A stretch of 64,000 nucleotides of DNA from Agromyces sp. NDB4Y10 (GTDB lineage Bacteria > Actinomycetota > Actinomycetes > Actinomycetales > Microbacteriaceae), in contig NZ_LQGY01000014.1 of NCBI RefSeq assembly GCF_001620055.1, positions 1 through 64,000 on the forward strand, written 5' to 3'. This document shows, one piece after another, positions 36,247 to 44,912 of the stretch (within the stretch, counting starts at the first letter, position 1; every line of letters begins with the position of its first letter). Under the pieces are notes generated by a model. It did not search any database. It saw only the letters and a list, made by a program, of their open reading frames with translations, and was not told where the DNA came from. Both the position numbers and the translations under genes were made by a program.

Positions 36247-37983
36247 CTACTCGAGCAGCTTGCCCGCGACCGACACCTCGCGGTCCATGAGCGCCGCGAT
36301 CTCCGCGGGGATCGGCGGGATCTCCTCGCGGGTCACGCCGGTCGTGGGCGACCAGACGAGGTTGACCTGCAGCGCGGCATCCGTCTCGGGGTAGTCGCTG
36401 CGGTTGTGGCATCCGCGGGTCTCGCGTCGTTCGAGGGCGGCCTCGAGGGTCGCGCGGGCGGCGAGCGCGGCCGACTTGAGGTCGAACGCGTGGGCGAGGT
36501 CCTGGTAGCCGGCGAGGTCGGGGTGCACGCCGATGTTCCGCATGCGGTCCTCGATCGCGTCGAGCTCCGCGAGGCCGGTGCGCAGGCCCTGCTCGTCGCG
36601 CACGACGCCGGCGTGCTCGGTCATGGTGTTCCGGATGGCGCGCTGCAGGGCGCGCACGTTCTCCGCGCCATCCGCGGCGAGCAGGTCGTCGATCTCGGCG
36701 CGGGCCGCGGCGACCGCGGCCGCCGAGCGGCGCTGCGCGGCGAGCCCGCGCGAGTACTCGGCCGCGGCTTGGCCGACGATGCGGCCGAACACGAGCAGCT
36801 CGATGAGGGAGTTGCCGCCGAGGCGGTTCGCGCCGTGCAGTCCCGAGGAGGCCTCGCCGATCGCGTACAGGCCCGGCACGTCGGTGCCGTGGTCGTCGGG
36901 GCGCACCCACACGCCGCCCATCGAGTAGTGCGCGGTGGGCGCGATCTCGATCGGCTCCTTCGTGATGTCGCGCATCTGCAGCTCGAGCATGGTCTGGTAC
37001 ACGCGGGGGAGGCGCTGCATGATCGTCTCGCGCGGCAGGTGCGAGACATCCAGCCAGACACCGCCATTGGGGGTGCCGCGACCCTCCTTGATCTCGGTGT
37101 AGGCCGCGAGGGCGACGCGGTCGCGCGTCGAGAGCTCCATGCGCTCGGGGTCGTACTTCGACATGAAGCGCTCGCCGAGTCCGTTGGTGAGGATGCCGCC
37201 CTCGCCGCGCGCCGCCTCGCTGATGAGGGTGCCGGCCGCGTTCTCGGGCTCGAGGATGCCCGACGGGTGGAACTGCACCAGCTCGGGGTCGCGCACCCGG
37301 CCGCCCGCCTCGACGGCGAGGCGCCACGAGTCGCCCGTGTTCTCGTCGCGGCGCGACGACGTGCGACGCCAGATCCGGTTGTGGCCGCCGGCCGCGAGGA
37401 TGACCGCGTCGGCGTGGATGAGGTAGCGCGTGCCGTCCTCGAGGTCGAAGCCGTAGGCGCCGAACACCGCGCCGTCGTCGTTCACGAGGATGCGCGTCAC
37501 GTAGACGGTGTCCAGGATCGGCACTCCGAGCTGTGCGGCCCTGTTGACGAGCGTGCGCTGGATCTCGAGGCCTGTGTAGTCGCCCGCGAACGCCGTGCGG
37601 CGGTACGTGTGCGCGCCGAAGAAGCGCTGCGAGATGCGACCGTCCTCCTCGCGGGCGAACGGCATGCCGTAGCGCTCGAGGTCCTGGATGCCGCGGCCCG
37701 CGTTCTTCGTGACGATCTCGACGGTGTGCGGGTTGGCGAGGAGGTAGCTCTCCCTCAGCGTGTCGGCCGCGTGCTGCTGCCAGCTGTCGTCGGGGTCCAT
37801 GGTCGCGAGGGCGGCGTTGATGCCGCCCGCGGCGAGGGCGGTGTGCGCGTCGGACTTCGCGCGCTTGCCGAGGGCGAGCACGTCGACGCCCGCCTCGGCG
37901 AGCTCGATCGCGGCGCGCAGGCCGGAGCCGCCCGTGCCGATCACGAGGACGGTCGTGGAGATCTGGCGCTCTGCAGTACTCAT
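36247..37983 (-). CDS. FAD-dependent fumarate reductase/succinate dehydrogenase-type flavoprotein
   Basis: 578 residues from the ATG at 37983. The FAD fold begins VLVIGTGGSGLRAAIELAEAG; AHTALAAGGINAAL, RRTAFAGDYTGLEI, PELVQFHPSGI, AHYSMGGVWV and HGANRLGGNSLIELLVFGRIVG are the conserved SdhA/FrdA/NadB blocks, including His and Arg of the active site. There is no iron-sulfur or membrane-anchor gene nearby, so it acts alone or with a distant partner. Related enzymes are L-aspartate oxidase, adenylylsulfate reductase-like proteins and soluble fumarate reductases; I cannot choose. It is divergent from a LysR gene. Confidence 0.88.
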   Translation of the reverse strand: MSTAERQISTTVLVIGTGGSGLRAAIELAEAGVDVLALGKRAKSDAHTALAAGGINAALATMDPDDSWQQHAADTLRESYLLANPHTVEIVTKNAGRGIQDLERYGMPFAREEDGRISQRFFGAHTYRRTAFAGDYTGLEIQRTLVNRAAQLGVPILDTVYVTRILVNDDGAVFGAYGFDLEDGTRYLIHADAVILAAGGHNRIWRRTSSRRDENTGDSWRLAVEAGGRVRDPELVQFHPSGILEPENAAGTLISEAARGEGGILTNGLGERFMSKYDPERMELSTRDRVALAAYTEIKEGRGTPNGGVWLDVSHLPRETIMQRLPRVYQTMLELQMRDITKEPIEIAPTAHYSMGGVWVRPDDHGTDVPGLYAIGEASSGLHGANRLGGNSLIELLVFGRIVGQAAAEYSRGLAAQRRSAAAVAAARAEIDDLLAADGAENVRALQRAIRNTMTEHAGVVRDEQGLRTGLAELDAIEDRMRNIGVHPDLAGYQDLAHAFDLKSAALAARATLEAALERRETRGCHNRSDYPETDAALQVNLVWSPTTGVTREEIPPIPAEIAALMDREVSVAGKLLE

Positions 37984-38009
37984 GCGATCCACGGTAGGTT
38001 CGTGATTCG

Positions 38010-38026
38010 GATGCGTCCAATGCATC
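38010..38026. promoter_or_regulatory. LysR-type T-N11-A site between the divergent genes
   Basis: A perfect dyad GATGC-N7-GCATC, which also satisfies the T-N11-A rule of LysR-type binding sites. It sits 35 bp before the LysR start and 27 bp before the flavoprotein start in a 77-bp shared control region. Autoregulation and activation of the flavoprotein gene are inferred. Confidence 0.55.
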
Positions 38027-38060
38027 TTCTGCTTCGTCGCGATGCGCGTACGCTATCGAC

Positions 38061-38993
38061 ATGAACCTCGAGCAGCTCCGATCCTTCGTCGAGGTCGCGC
38101 GGTTCGGCAACTTCACGCGTGCCGCCGAGGAGCTCTACCTCTCGCAACCGTCACTGAGCCGCCAGATCGCCGCCCTCGAGCAGAGCCTCGGCGCCGAGCT
38201 GTTCCACCGTGCCCGCGGCGGGTCGACCTTGACCGTCGCCGGTGAGTCGCTGCTGCCGCTCGCCCGTCGCATGCTCGCCGACGCCGAGTCGGTGCGTCGC
38301 GAACTCGCCGAGCTCGCCGGCCTCGAACGCGGCCGCGTGCGGCTCGGCGCGACGCCGACGCTCTGCATCAGCCTCGTCGCCGAGGTGCTGAGTGCGTTCC
38401 ACGCCGAGCATCCGGGCATCGAGCTGCACCTGTCCGAGCAGGGGTCGCGGGGGCTGCTCGACGAGCTCGGCAGCGGCGAACTCGACCTCGCGCTCATCGT
38501 CACCTCGGATGCCACCACCGCCGAACGCTTCACTGTGACGCCGCTGCTCGTCGAAGAGCTCGTCGTCGTGTCATCCGCCGCCGCCGCGCCCGTGACGGAC
38601 GGCCCCAGCATCTCGCTCGCCGAGGTCGCGCGCCTGCCGCAGATCGTCTTCAGCTCGACCTACGACCTGCGGTCGACGACGGATGCCGCATTCCGCGCCG
38701 CCGGGCTCACCCCCGAGGTCGTGCTCGAGGGCGCGGAGATGGACGCCGTGCTGCGCTTCGCCGAGCGCGGCCTCGGGGTGGCGATCGTGCCCGCGATGGT
38801 GCTCATCGACCGGCCCGGGCTGCGTGCCGTGCGTCTCGAGGCGCCGACGCTCGAGCGCACGATCAGCCTGGCCAGGCCAGCGGATGTCGCGCCGACCGCC
38901 GCGGTCGACGTCATGCAGCGCACCATCGCGGAGACGGCGACGGCCTTCGCGGGGCGGGCGGGGGAGACGATGCGGGTCGCAGGCGGCGGTTGA
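38061..38993 (+). CDS. LysR-family transcriptional regulator
   Basis: 310 residues. The winged HTH at residues 1-60 reads MNLEQLRSFVEVARFGNFTRAAEELYLSQPSLS-type and is followed by the linker helix and the two-lobed effector domain (RVRLGATPTLCISLVAEVLSAFH, GELDLALIV, ERGLGVAIVPAMV). ATG 38061. It is divergent from the flavoprotein gene at 36247, with a T-N11-A dyad between them, and likely controls that gene. Confidence 0.94.
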   Translation: MNLEQLRSFVEVARFGNFTRAAEELYLSQPSLSRQIAALEQSLGAELFHRARGGSTLTVAGESLLPLARRMLADAESVRRELAELAGLERGRVRLGATPTLCISLVAEVLSAFHAEHPGIELHLSEQGSRGLLDELGSGELDLALIVTSDATTAERFTVTPLLVEELVVVSSAAAAPVTDGPSISLAEVARLPQIVFSSTYDLRSTTDAAFRAAGLTPEVVLEGAEMDAVLRFAERGLGVAIVPAMVLIDRPGLRAVRLEAPTLERTISLARPADVAPTAAVDVMQRTIAETATAFAGRAGETMRVAGGG

Positions 38994-39140
38994 GGCGGGG
39001 ACTGCTACGACCGGGAGGCGGCCAGCTCAGCCGGGGGCGGCTGCGGCCGCGACGCTGGTCGCGGCGTCCGGCGCCCCCTACTCTCGGACCATGACGACAT
39101 CGCGTCCGTCGCCGGGGGTCGGCGTCGAGGGGGTCCGCCG

Positions 39141-39989
39141 ATGAGCTTCACGCTGCCTCGCCGCGGCGTCGTGCTGGGCGTGGCCTCGCTCGTGCTGAAG
39201 GAGGGGGCGACGATCGAGGGCGCCCTGGAGGTCGTGCGCGCCGCGGTCGGCGCCGGCGTGGTCGCGATCGACACCGCGCGGGCGTACGCGACGGTCGACG
39301 ACGACGCCGCGGGCGAGCGGATCGCCCAGGTCGCGCGCGAGCAGTCGCCGAGCCTCCCGATCATCACCAAGGCCGGTCACTTCCGGCTGGGCCGGGCCGC
39401 CTGGGACTCCGACGGCAGCGCCGAACGCGTGCGCGCCGACGCCCTGCGCAGTCGTGAGGTGCTGGGGGCGCCGCCCTCGCTTCTGCTGCTGCATCGCGCC
39501 GACCGTGTGGAGGACCTCGAGGCGTCCGTCCGCGAGCTCGCGGCCCTGCGCGACGAGGGGGTCGTCGAGGCGATCGGCCTGTCGAACGCGTCGATGGAGC
39601 AGCTCGACCGCGCCCGCTCGATCACGACCCTCGACGCCGTCGAGAACCGCTTCGCACTCGGGATCGATCGCGCGAGCGAGTACCGCTACTGCGTCGACGC
39701 CGGCATCCCCTTCCTCGCGTACGCGCCGTTCGGCGGCCCCCGCGCGGACCCGCTCGCGACACACGTGCCCCGCGTCGCCGCGATCGCCCGGAGCCGGGGC
39801 GTCTCGGTGCATCGATCCGCGCTCGCCGCGATGCTCGACGCCATGCCGGGCGCGTGGCCCGTCATCGGCTCGACGCGCGTCGAGTCGGTGCTCGACTCCA
39901 TCGCCGCGGCCGAGCTCACGGTCGACGACGAGCTGCGCCGGGCGTTCGCCGACGACCTGCGATCGCGAGGCGTCGGGCTCGGCGCCTAG
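39141..39989 (+). CDS. aldo/keto reductase family protein
   Basis: 282 residues of the AKR TIM barrel. The catalytic tetrad positions are seen as Asp and Tyr in AIDTARAYATVDDD, Lys in IITKAGHF and His in LLLLHRADRVEDL. The later GIPFLAYAPFGG and WPVIGSTRVESV blocks carry the NADPH site. It is a little shorter than many AKRs. ATG 39141 follows GAGGGGG by about 7 nt. NADPH-dependent reduction of a carbonyl is expected; substrate unknown. Confidence 0.85.
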   Translation: MSFTLPRRGVVLGVASLVLKEGATIEGALEVVRAAVGAGVVAIDTARAYATVDDDAAGERIAQVAREQSPSLPIITKAGHFRLGRAAWDSDGSAERVRADALRSREVLGAPPSLLLLHRADRVEDLEASVRELAALRDEGVVEAIGLSNASMEQLDRARSITTLDAVENRFALGIDRASEYRYCVDAGIPFLAYAPFGGPRADPLATHVPRVAAIARSRGVSVHRSALAAMLDAMPGAWPVIGSTRVESVLDSIAAAELTVDDELRRAFADDLRSRGVGLGA

Positions 39990-40031
39990 CGGTGGCATCC
40001 GCTTGCCATCACCATGCCGCAGGATCGACGC

Positions 40032-40508
40032 ATGCCCACCCCGGCCGCCGAGTTCATCGACCGCACGCTGGAGGCCGAAGGCTCCGACGAGCGTGCCGAG
40101 GAGGCGGCGCGGCGCATCGGCGCCGGCCTGCGGTTCACCGGCGCCTCGGTCGGTGCGGTGCGGGGCACGGTGCGCGACGCCCTGCGACGGCATCGGGGGA
40201 TGACGCACGACGAGGTCACCGCGCTCGCCTCGGAGCTCTGGTCGGAGCCGGTCTACGAGCGCCGGCTCGCCGCCGTGGTGCTGCTGCAGTCGAACGTCGA
40301 CCTGCTCCGCGCCGGCGACCTGACCCGGCTCGAGGGCTTCCTCCGCGACGCGCGCGTCGACCAGCTCGTCGACCCGCTCGCTCGTGATGTCGTGAAGGCC
40401 CTGGTCGAGCGGATGTCGGGCGTCGACGCCGACCGCGCGCGGCGGATCATCGACCGGTGGGCCGAAGCGGACGATCCGCACCTGCGGCGGGCGGCCGCGA
40501 TGCAGTGA
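40032..40508 (+). CDS. AlkD-like DNA alkylation repair protein, shortened
   Basis: 158 residues of HEAT-like repeats. VGAVRGTVRDALRRHRGMTHDEVTALASELWSEPVYERRLAAVVLLQ is the recognisable AlkD core that wraps DNA and helps remove N-alkylated bases; only parts are quoted because the repeat is degenerate. AlkD proteins run to about 220-235 residues, so this one ends roughly 60-70 residues early, after WAEADDPHLRRAAAMQ, losing the C-terminal HEAT repeats. I found no continuation in the other frames, so it is a true truncation rather than a simple frameshift. ATG 40032 follows AGGATC; ATG 40014 is an alternative. Confidence 0.6.
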   Translation: MPTPAAEFIDRTLEAEGSDERAEEAARRIGAGLRFTGASVGAVRGTVRDALRRHRGMTHDEVTALASELWSEPVYERRLAAVVLLQSNVDLLRAGDLTRLEGFLRDARVDQLVDPLARDVVKALVERMSGVDADRARRIIDRWAEADDPHLRRAAAMQ

Positions 40509-40541
40509 CCGCGTGGAGCGGCGCGCCCGTCCCGACGGCAA

Positions 40542-41531
40542 TCACCTCGCCAGCTCGTCGCCCGCCCACGCCGGCACGAAGGGGGCTGTCGCCTGCTCCA
40601 GCCACGACCACAGCTCGTCCTGCCGCGACCCGATGCGCGTGCTCGGCGCCGCCTCCGTGACGCGGCCGATCTCCACGTACCCGCCGTGCAGGTCGCGGTG
40701 CGCGTCGCCGAGGGCGAGCTCGATCGCGTGCCGGCTCGTGATGTTCGGGGTCGTCGCTCCGGGGAGCAGGCTCATGGCGGGCATGAGCCGTCGCCACACC
40801 CAGTACATGTAGCCGGGCATGTCGCGGCCGAGGCCGGTGCCGGCGACGAGCCCGGGGTCGTAGGTGTTGAGTCGCCGACCGTCGGCGGCCAGCTGCGCCG
40901 CCCAGGGGTTGGAGAGCGTCACGAGGGCGAGCTTGCTCGACGCGTACGCGATGCCGCCCTGTTCGCGCTCGTCGGCGAACCGCTCCTCGCCGGTCGCGGG
41001 CGGCGCGGCGGTGGCGAGGTCGGCGGGCGCCTGCCAGACGGGGTCGGGGATGAGGTTGAACGAGGCGCGCTTGCCGCGATGCGTCGACGACCCCAGCAGC
41101 ACGACGTGGCCGTCGGGCGCGAGCAGGGGGCGGATGCCGCGGAGCAGCAGGTGCTGCGCGATGACGTTCACCGTGAACGTCAGCTCCCACCCCTGCGCGC
41201 CGCGGCGGCGCCGGTCGGTGAACTGCGTGCCGGCGTTGAGGACCGCCGCGTCGATCGAGCCGATCCGTCCGTCGGCCTGGAGGGCGCGCACGTCCTCGAG
41301 CGCGGCCGCGACGGAGTCGAGGTCGGCGAGGTCCGCATGCACGGCGTGGGCGGTGAGGCCGGCGTCGCGGGCGACGGCGGTCGCGGCATCCGTTCGCCCC
41401 GCGTCGCGGCCGAGCAGGACGAGCCGGGGGCGGGACGGATGACGCACGAGGTGGCGCAGCATGCCGGCGCCGATGCCGCTCGTGGGCCCGGTGAGGAGGA
41501 CGGTCGGGGAAGTGATGTCAGTTTGTGTCAT
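40542..41531 (-). CDS. short-chain dehydrogenase/reductase
   Basis: 329 residues, Rossmann fold. The NAD(P) motif VLLTGPTSGIGAGM is at the N-terminus, VLNAGTQFT at about residue 97 corresponds to NAG, and the catalytic YASSK is near residue 200 with a Ser upstream (LLGSSTHRG). The C-terminus extends about 60 residues beyond the usual SDR core, like the light-dependent protochlorophyllide reductase and retinol-dehydrogenase-like groups. ATG 41531. It is divergent from the TetR gene with a palindrome in the gap. Confidence 0.88.
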   Translation of the reverse strand: MTQTDITSPTVLLTGPTSGIGAGMLRHLVRHPSRPRLVLLGRDAGRTDAATAVARDAGLTAHAVHADLADLDSVAAALEDVRALQADGRIGSIDAAVLNAGTQFTDRRRRGAQGWELTFTVNVIAQHLLLRGIRPLLAPDGHVVLLGSSTHRGKRASFNLIPDPVWQAPADLATAAPPATGEERFADEREQGGIAYASSKLALVTLSNPWAAQLAADGRRLNTYDPGLVAGTGLGRDMPGYMYWVWRRLMPAMSLLPGATTPNITSRHAIELALGDAHRDLHGGYVEIGRVTEAAPSTRIGSRQDELWSWLEQATAPFVPAWAGDELAR

Positions 41532-41550
41532 GACTCTCACGATACGCTGA

Positions 41551-41565
41551 TGTCACAATGTGACA
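41551..41565. promoter_or_regulatory. TetR operator palindrome
   Basis: Perfect 15-bp palindrome TGTCACAATGTGACA in the 52-bp space between the divergent SDR and TetR starts; a further TGTGTCA half-site lies at 41525-41531 over the SDR start. The site probably binds the TetR protein encoded next to it and controls both genes. Confidence 0.65.
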
Positions 41566-41583
41566 CAAGAGTAGGATCGCTGC

Positions 41584-42162
41584 ATGCCCCGCTGGCCCGA
41601 GAACACCCGAGCCCGACTCGTCGACGCCGCGTTCGGCATGTTCGTCGAGCAGGGCTACGCGGGGACGACCGTCGAGCAGATCGCGACCCGCGCCGGGGCG
41701 ACCTCCCGCACCTTCTTCCGCCACTTCCGCGACAAGGACGAGGTGCTCTTCGCCGACGACGACGAGCTGCTGCCCCACCTCGTCGAGTCGATCGCGGGCA
41801 GCACCGCCGGCGACTCCGGCGGGATGATGCGCGCCGCCCTGGGCGCCCTCGCCGACCGCATGGAACCCGGGCGCCCGCGGCTGCGGCAGCGGCAGCGCAT
41901 CATCGAGCAGGATGTCGGCCTGACCGGGCGCGAGCTCGCGAAGCAGGCACGCTGGCAGCACGCCGTCGTCGACGCGCTGCTCGAGCGCGGATTCGACCGC
42001 GACGACGCCGAGATCCTCGCTGCGATCGGCTTCGCGCTCTTCACCGGCGCGCTGCACGAGTGGCTCGAAGGTGAGGACGACGACGGCCGCTCGCTCCGCG
42101 ACCACGTCGAACGCCGCTTCCCGAAGATCGCCGACGCCCTGAACCGGCCGGTCCCGAGCTGA
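41584..42162 (+). CDS. TetR-family transcriptional regulator
   Basis: 192 residues. The N-terminal HTH spans about 8-55 (RARLVDAAFGMFVEQGYAGTTVEQIATRAG, then SRTFFRHFRDKDEVL). The rest is an all-helical ligand and dimer domain (about 70-180). ATG 41584. It is divergent from the SDR gene at 41531, whose operator-like palindrome it likely recognises; the ligand would be a substrate of the SDR. Confidence 0.93.
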   Translation: MPRWPENTRARLVDAAFGMFVEQGYAGTTVEQIATRAGATSRTFFRHFRDKDEVLFADDDELLPHLVESIAGSTAGDSGGMMRAALGALADRMEPGRPRLRQRQRIIEQDVGLTGRELAKQARWQHAVVDALLERGFDRDDAEILAAIGFALFTGALHEWLEGEDDDGRSLRDHVERRFPKIADALNRPVPS

Positions 42163-42330
42163 GTCGGGGCCGTCCCGCGGCGCCGGCCACCCCACGTCCG
42201 GGGGCGACCCGGTGCACCGCCCGCCGAGCGGGGGTAGCCTGAAACATCGGGGTGCCCCCGCATCCCGTCGAGGATCGGCGCGACCGATGCCGACCCTCGG
42301 AACCCGTGCCGAACCGGGAGCGACCGAGCG

Positions 42331-43224
42331 ATGTCCTGGGATGACGATTCCTTCGCCGATGGCTTCGGCGAGCGCCATCCCGGCCGCCGCGCGACCAGGT
42401 GGCAGATCGCGGGCCAGGCCGCCGGCTACGTCGGGCTCGTCGTCGGCGTGATCGCGCTGCTCGTCGCGGCGGTCATGCTCCCCGGCGTGCTCGGGCTCGG
42501 CAGCAACCCGGCCGGCTCCGTGTCGACGCAGGCGCACGTGCCCCGCGTCGCGCTGCCGCCCATGGCGGCGACGGCCGAGCCGGAGGACGCCGCGGAGGCG
42601 GATGCGCAGTCGGAGAACACCGTCGACGGCCTCACCGGCCCGCCCGCCGTGTCGGGTTCGGAGACCGGGCCCATCGACCCGGACTGGACGGCGCGGACCG
42701 CGGAGGCGACCGGCATCCCGCAGCGCGCCCTCGCCGCCTACGCCCAGGCCCACGGCGTGGTCGCGCGTGAGGACGCGGAGTGCGGCGTGGACTGGGCGAC
42801 GATCGCGGCGATCGGCGCGATCGAGTCGAACCACGGCCGCCATGGTGGGGCGAGCCTCGACGACCGGGGCCGGGCGCTGCCCGAGATCATCGGGCGGGCG
42901 CTCGACGGCAACGGCGTCGCCACGATCACCGACACCGACGGCGGACGACTCGACGGCGACACCACGTGGGACCGGGCGGTCGGGCCGATGCAGTTCATCC
43001 CGTCGACCTGGGCTCGATGGGCGAGCGACGCCGACGGCGACGGGGTCGCCGACCCGCACCAGATCGACGACGCGGCCGAGACCACGGCGCGGTACCTGTG
43101 CGCATCCGGGTCGATGCGGAGCCTCGAGGGCTGGCGCGCCGCCATCTTCTCGTACAACCGCGACGGCGACTACGTCGACGCCGTCGCCCGCGTGGCGAAC
43201 GAGTACGCGGCCGCGGTCGGCTAG
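42331..43224 (+). CDS. membrane-anchored lytic murein transglycosylase
   Basis: 297 residues. A cytoplasmic N-terminus of about 26 residues, one membrane segment (about 30-55) and a Pro/Ala/Glu linker lead to a lysozyme-like SLT domain. Catalytic Glu is in AAIGAIESNHGRHGG (about residue 167), and AVGPMQFIPSTWARWA and CASGSMRSLEGWRAAIFSYNR complete the fold. It cleaves peptidoglycan glycan strands outside the membrane. ATG 42331. The downstream SUMF1-fold gene begins 9 nt later and may be co-transcribed. Confidence 0.92.
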   Translation: MSWDDDSFADGFGERHPGRRATRWQIAGQAAGYVGLVVGVIALLVAAVMLPGVLGLGSNPAGSVSTQAHVPRVALPPMAATAEPEDAAEADAQSENTVDGLTGPPAVSGSETGPIDPDWTARTAEATGIPQRALAAYAQAHGVVAREDAECGVDWATIAAIGAIESNHGRHGGASLDDRGRALPEIIGRALDGNGVATITDTDGGRLDGDTTWDRAVGPMQFIPSTWARWASDADGDGVADPHQIDDAAETTARYLCASGSMRSLEGWRAAIFSYNRDGDYVDAVARVANEYAAAVG

Positions 43225-43233
43225 GCCCGGCCG

Positions 43234-43977
43234 GTGACCGACATCGAGCTGGCCCGCATCGCCGGCGGCACCGTCGCCCTGCACGACGCACGCCGCAAGG
43301 TGCGCTGGAGCGTCGACCTCGAGCCGTTCGAGATCGGCGTCTACCCGGTGACGCAGGAGCAGCTCGCGGAGATGATCGGCGAGACGGCCTCGCACCCGCG
43401 GCGCCCGGCGACCGGGGTGAGCTGGCTGCGCGCCATCCGCTTCTGCAACGCCGCATCGGAGTGGGAGGGCCTCGACCCGGCGTACACGTTCGACGGCGAG
43501 GACGTCGCCTGGCACCTCGACGCCGACGGGTACCGGCTGCCGACCGAGGCGGAATGGGAGTTCGCATGCCGCGCGGGCTCGACCGGTCCGCACTACGGCC
43601 CGCTGCCGGAGATCGCGTGGACCAGCGCCGACGGCGTCAGCGCGCCGCAGGAGGTCGGCGGCAAGCTGCCGAACCTCAACGGCCTCTTCGACACGCTCGG
43701 CAACGTGTGGGAGTGGTGCTGGGACCTGCTCGACCCGGCCAGGTACGACGACTACCGGGTGTTCCGCGGCGGCGGGTTCGCCGACGACGCGTGGAGCGTG
43801 CGCGCCTCGACGCGGCGCGGCGGCGCACCGCGCATGCACCACGAGGACGTCGGCTTCCGGGTGGCTCGCGGCGGCTTCGAGACGACGGATGCCGCGCAGG
43901 GCTGGTCCGCGCAGGCGGACGTCGAGCGCGCCGCCGTGGACGGCCCGCTGCCGTTCGGCTGGACGCCCCGGCGCTGA
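43234..43977 (+). CDS. SUMF1/formylglycine-generating-enzyme-fold protein
   Basis: 247 residues. The SUMF1 landmarks are EIGVYPVTQEQL, GVSWLRAIRFCNAAS, YRLPTEAEWEFACRAG, GLFDTLGNVWEWCWD and YRVFRGGGFADD. Only scattered Cys residues are present, and the copper-binding Cys pair of true formylglycine-generating enzymes is not evident, so it is more likely a structural or binding relative. No sulfatase gene is nearby. The start is a GTG at 43234, 9 nt after the transglycosylase stop; the ribosome site is weak. Confidence 0.82.
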   Translation: MTDIELARIAGGTVALHDARRKVRWSVDLEPFEIGVYPVTQEQLAEMIGETASHPRRPATGVSWLRAIRFCNAASEWEGLDPAYTFDGEDVAWHLDADGYRLPTEAEWEFACRAGSTGPHYGPLPEIAWTSADGVSAPQEVGGKLPNLNGLFDTLGNVWEWCWDLLDPARYDDYRVFRGGGFADDAWSVRASTRRGGAPRMHHEDVGFRVARGGFETTDAAQGWSAQADVERAAVDGPLPFGWTPRR

Positions 43978-44015
43978 GCCGGGCCACGCGGCCCGCCCGG
44001 TCATAGGATCACGAC

Positions 44016-44903
44016 ATGCCGCCCACGAGGAGGACGTCGCTCGACGCGCTCGCCGCGTTCGTCGCCGTCGCCCGTGCGGGCTCGGTCACCGGCGGGGCCG
44101 ACGAGCTCGGCCTCACCCAGTCGACGGTCTCGGCGCAGCTGCAGGCGCTCGAGCGCGAGCTGGGGTACCGCGTCTTCGATCGCACGTCGCGGGGCGTCAC
44201 GCCGACGAGCCGCGGCCGGGCCCTCCTCGCCCGCATCGGCGGGGCGATGGACGCCGCGGTCGACGCGGTCGCGGAGGCGACGGGTGCCGGCGCGACCGAG
44301 CACACGGTGTTCCTGGGCGGCCCGGCGGAGTTCCTCTCCACGGTCGTGCTGCCGCGGCTGCGCGAGTGGGCCGGCACCGACCTCGACGTGCGGGTGCGGT
44401 TCGGCGAGACGCCCGAGCTCCTGGCCGGCCTCGAGGCATCCGAGCTCGACCTCGTCGTGAGCACGACGCAGCCGCGCATGCGCGGGATCGAGTTCGCGCC
44501 GCTCGTGGACGAGCAGTTCGTGCTCGTCGTCGCGCCGGCGCTGCTCGACGCGTTCCGCCGCGACCCCGATTCGGTGCCCGTCGTGGCGTACGGCGACCAG
44601 CTGCCGATCATCCGCCGCTACTGGCGGTCGGTCTTCGGTCGGCGACCCGCCGGACTCCGCGCGGTCGCGATCGTGCCCGACCTGCGGGTGCTCGCGGGCC
44701 TCGCGGCCGACGGCGTCGGGATGACCGTGCTGCCGACCTACCTCGCCGCGCCGTACCTGGCGGCGGGCCGGCTGGTCGATCCCGTCGACCCGGCCGACCC
44801 GCCGCTCAACACCGTGTACCTCGCCCGGCGCCGCTCGCGGCCCGGCGCGAACCCCGCGACGGATGCCGCGGCCGAGCGACTGCACGCGCTGCTGCGCGCC
44901 TGA
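44016..44903 (+). CDS. LysR-family transcriptional regulator
   Basis: 295 residues. The HTH at residues about 8-65 reads LDALAAFVAVARAGSV then GADELGLTQSTVSAQLQALERELG and VFDRTSRGVTPTSRG. The effector domain follows with VFLGGPAEFLSTVVLPRLREW and DGVGMTVLPTYLAAPYL. ATG 44016. It converges with the DJ-1/PfpI gene, 9 bp apart, and has no divergent target, so its regulon is elsewhere or unknown. Confidence 0.92.
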   Translation: MPPTRRTSLDALAAFVAVARAGSVTGGADELGLTQSTVSAQLQALERELGYRVFDRTSRGVTPTSRGRALLARIGGAMDAAVDAVAEATGAGATEHTVFLGGPAEFLSTVVLPRLREWAGTDLDVRVRFGETPELLAGLEASELDLVVSTTQPRMRGIEFAPLVDEQFVLVVAPALLDAFRRDPDSVPVVAYGDQLPIIRRYWRSVFGRRPAGLRAVAIVPDLRVLAGLAADGVGMTVLPTYLAAPYLAAGRLVDPVDPADPPLNTVYLARRRSRPGANPATDAAAERLHALLRA

Positions 44904-44912
44904 ACCGGCCGG

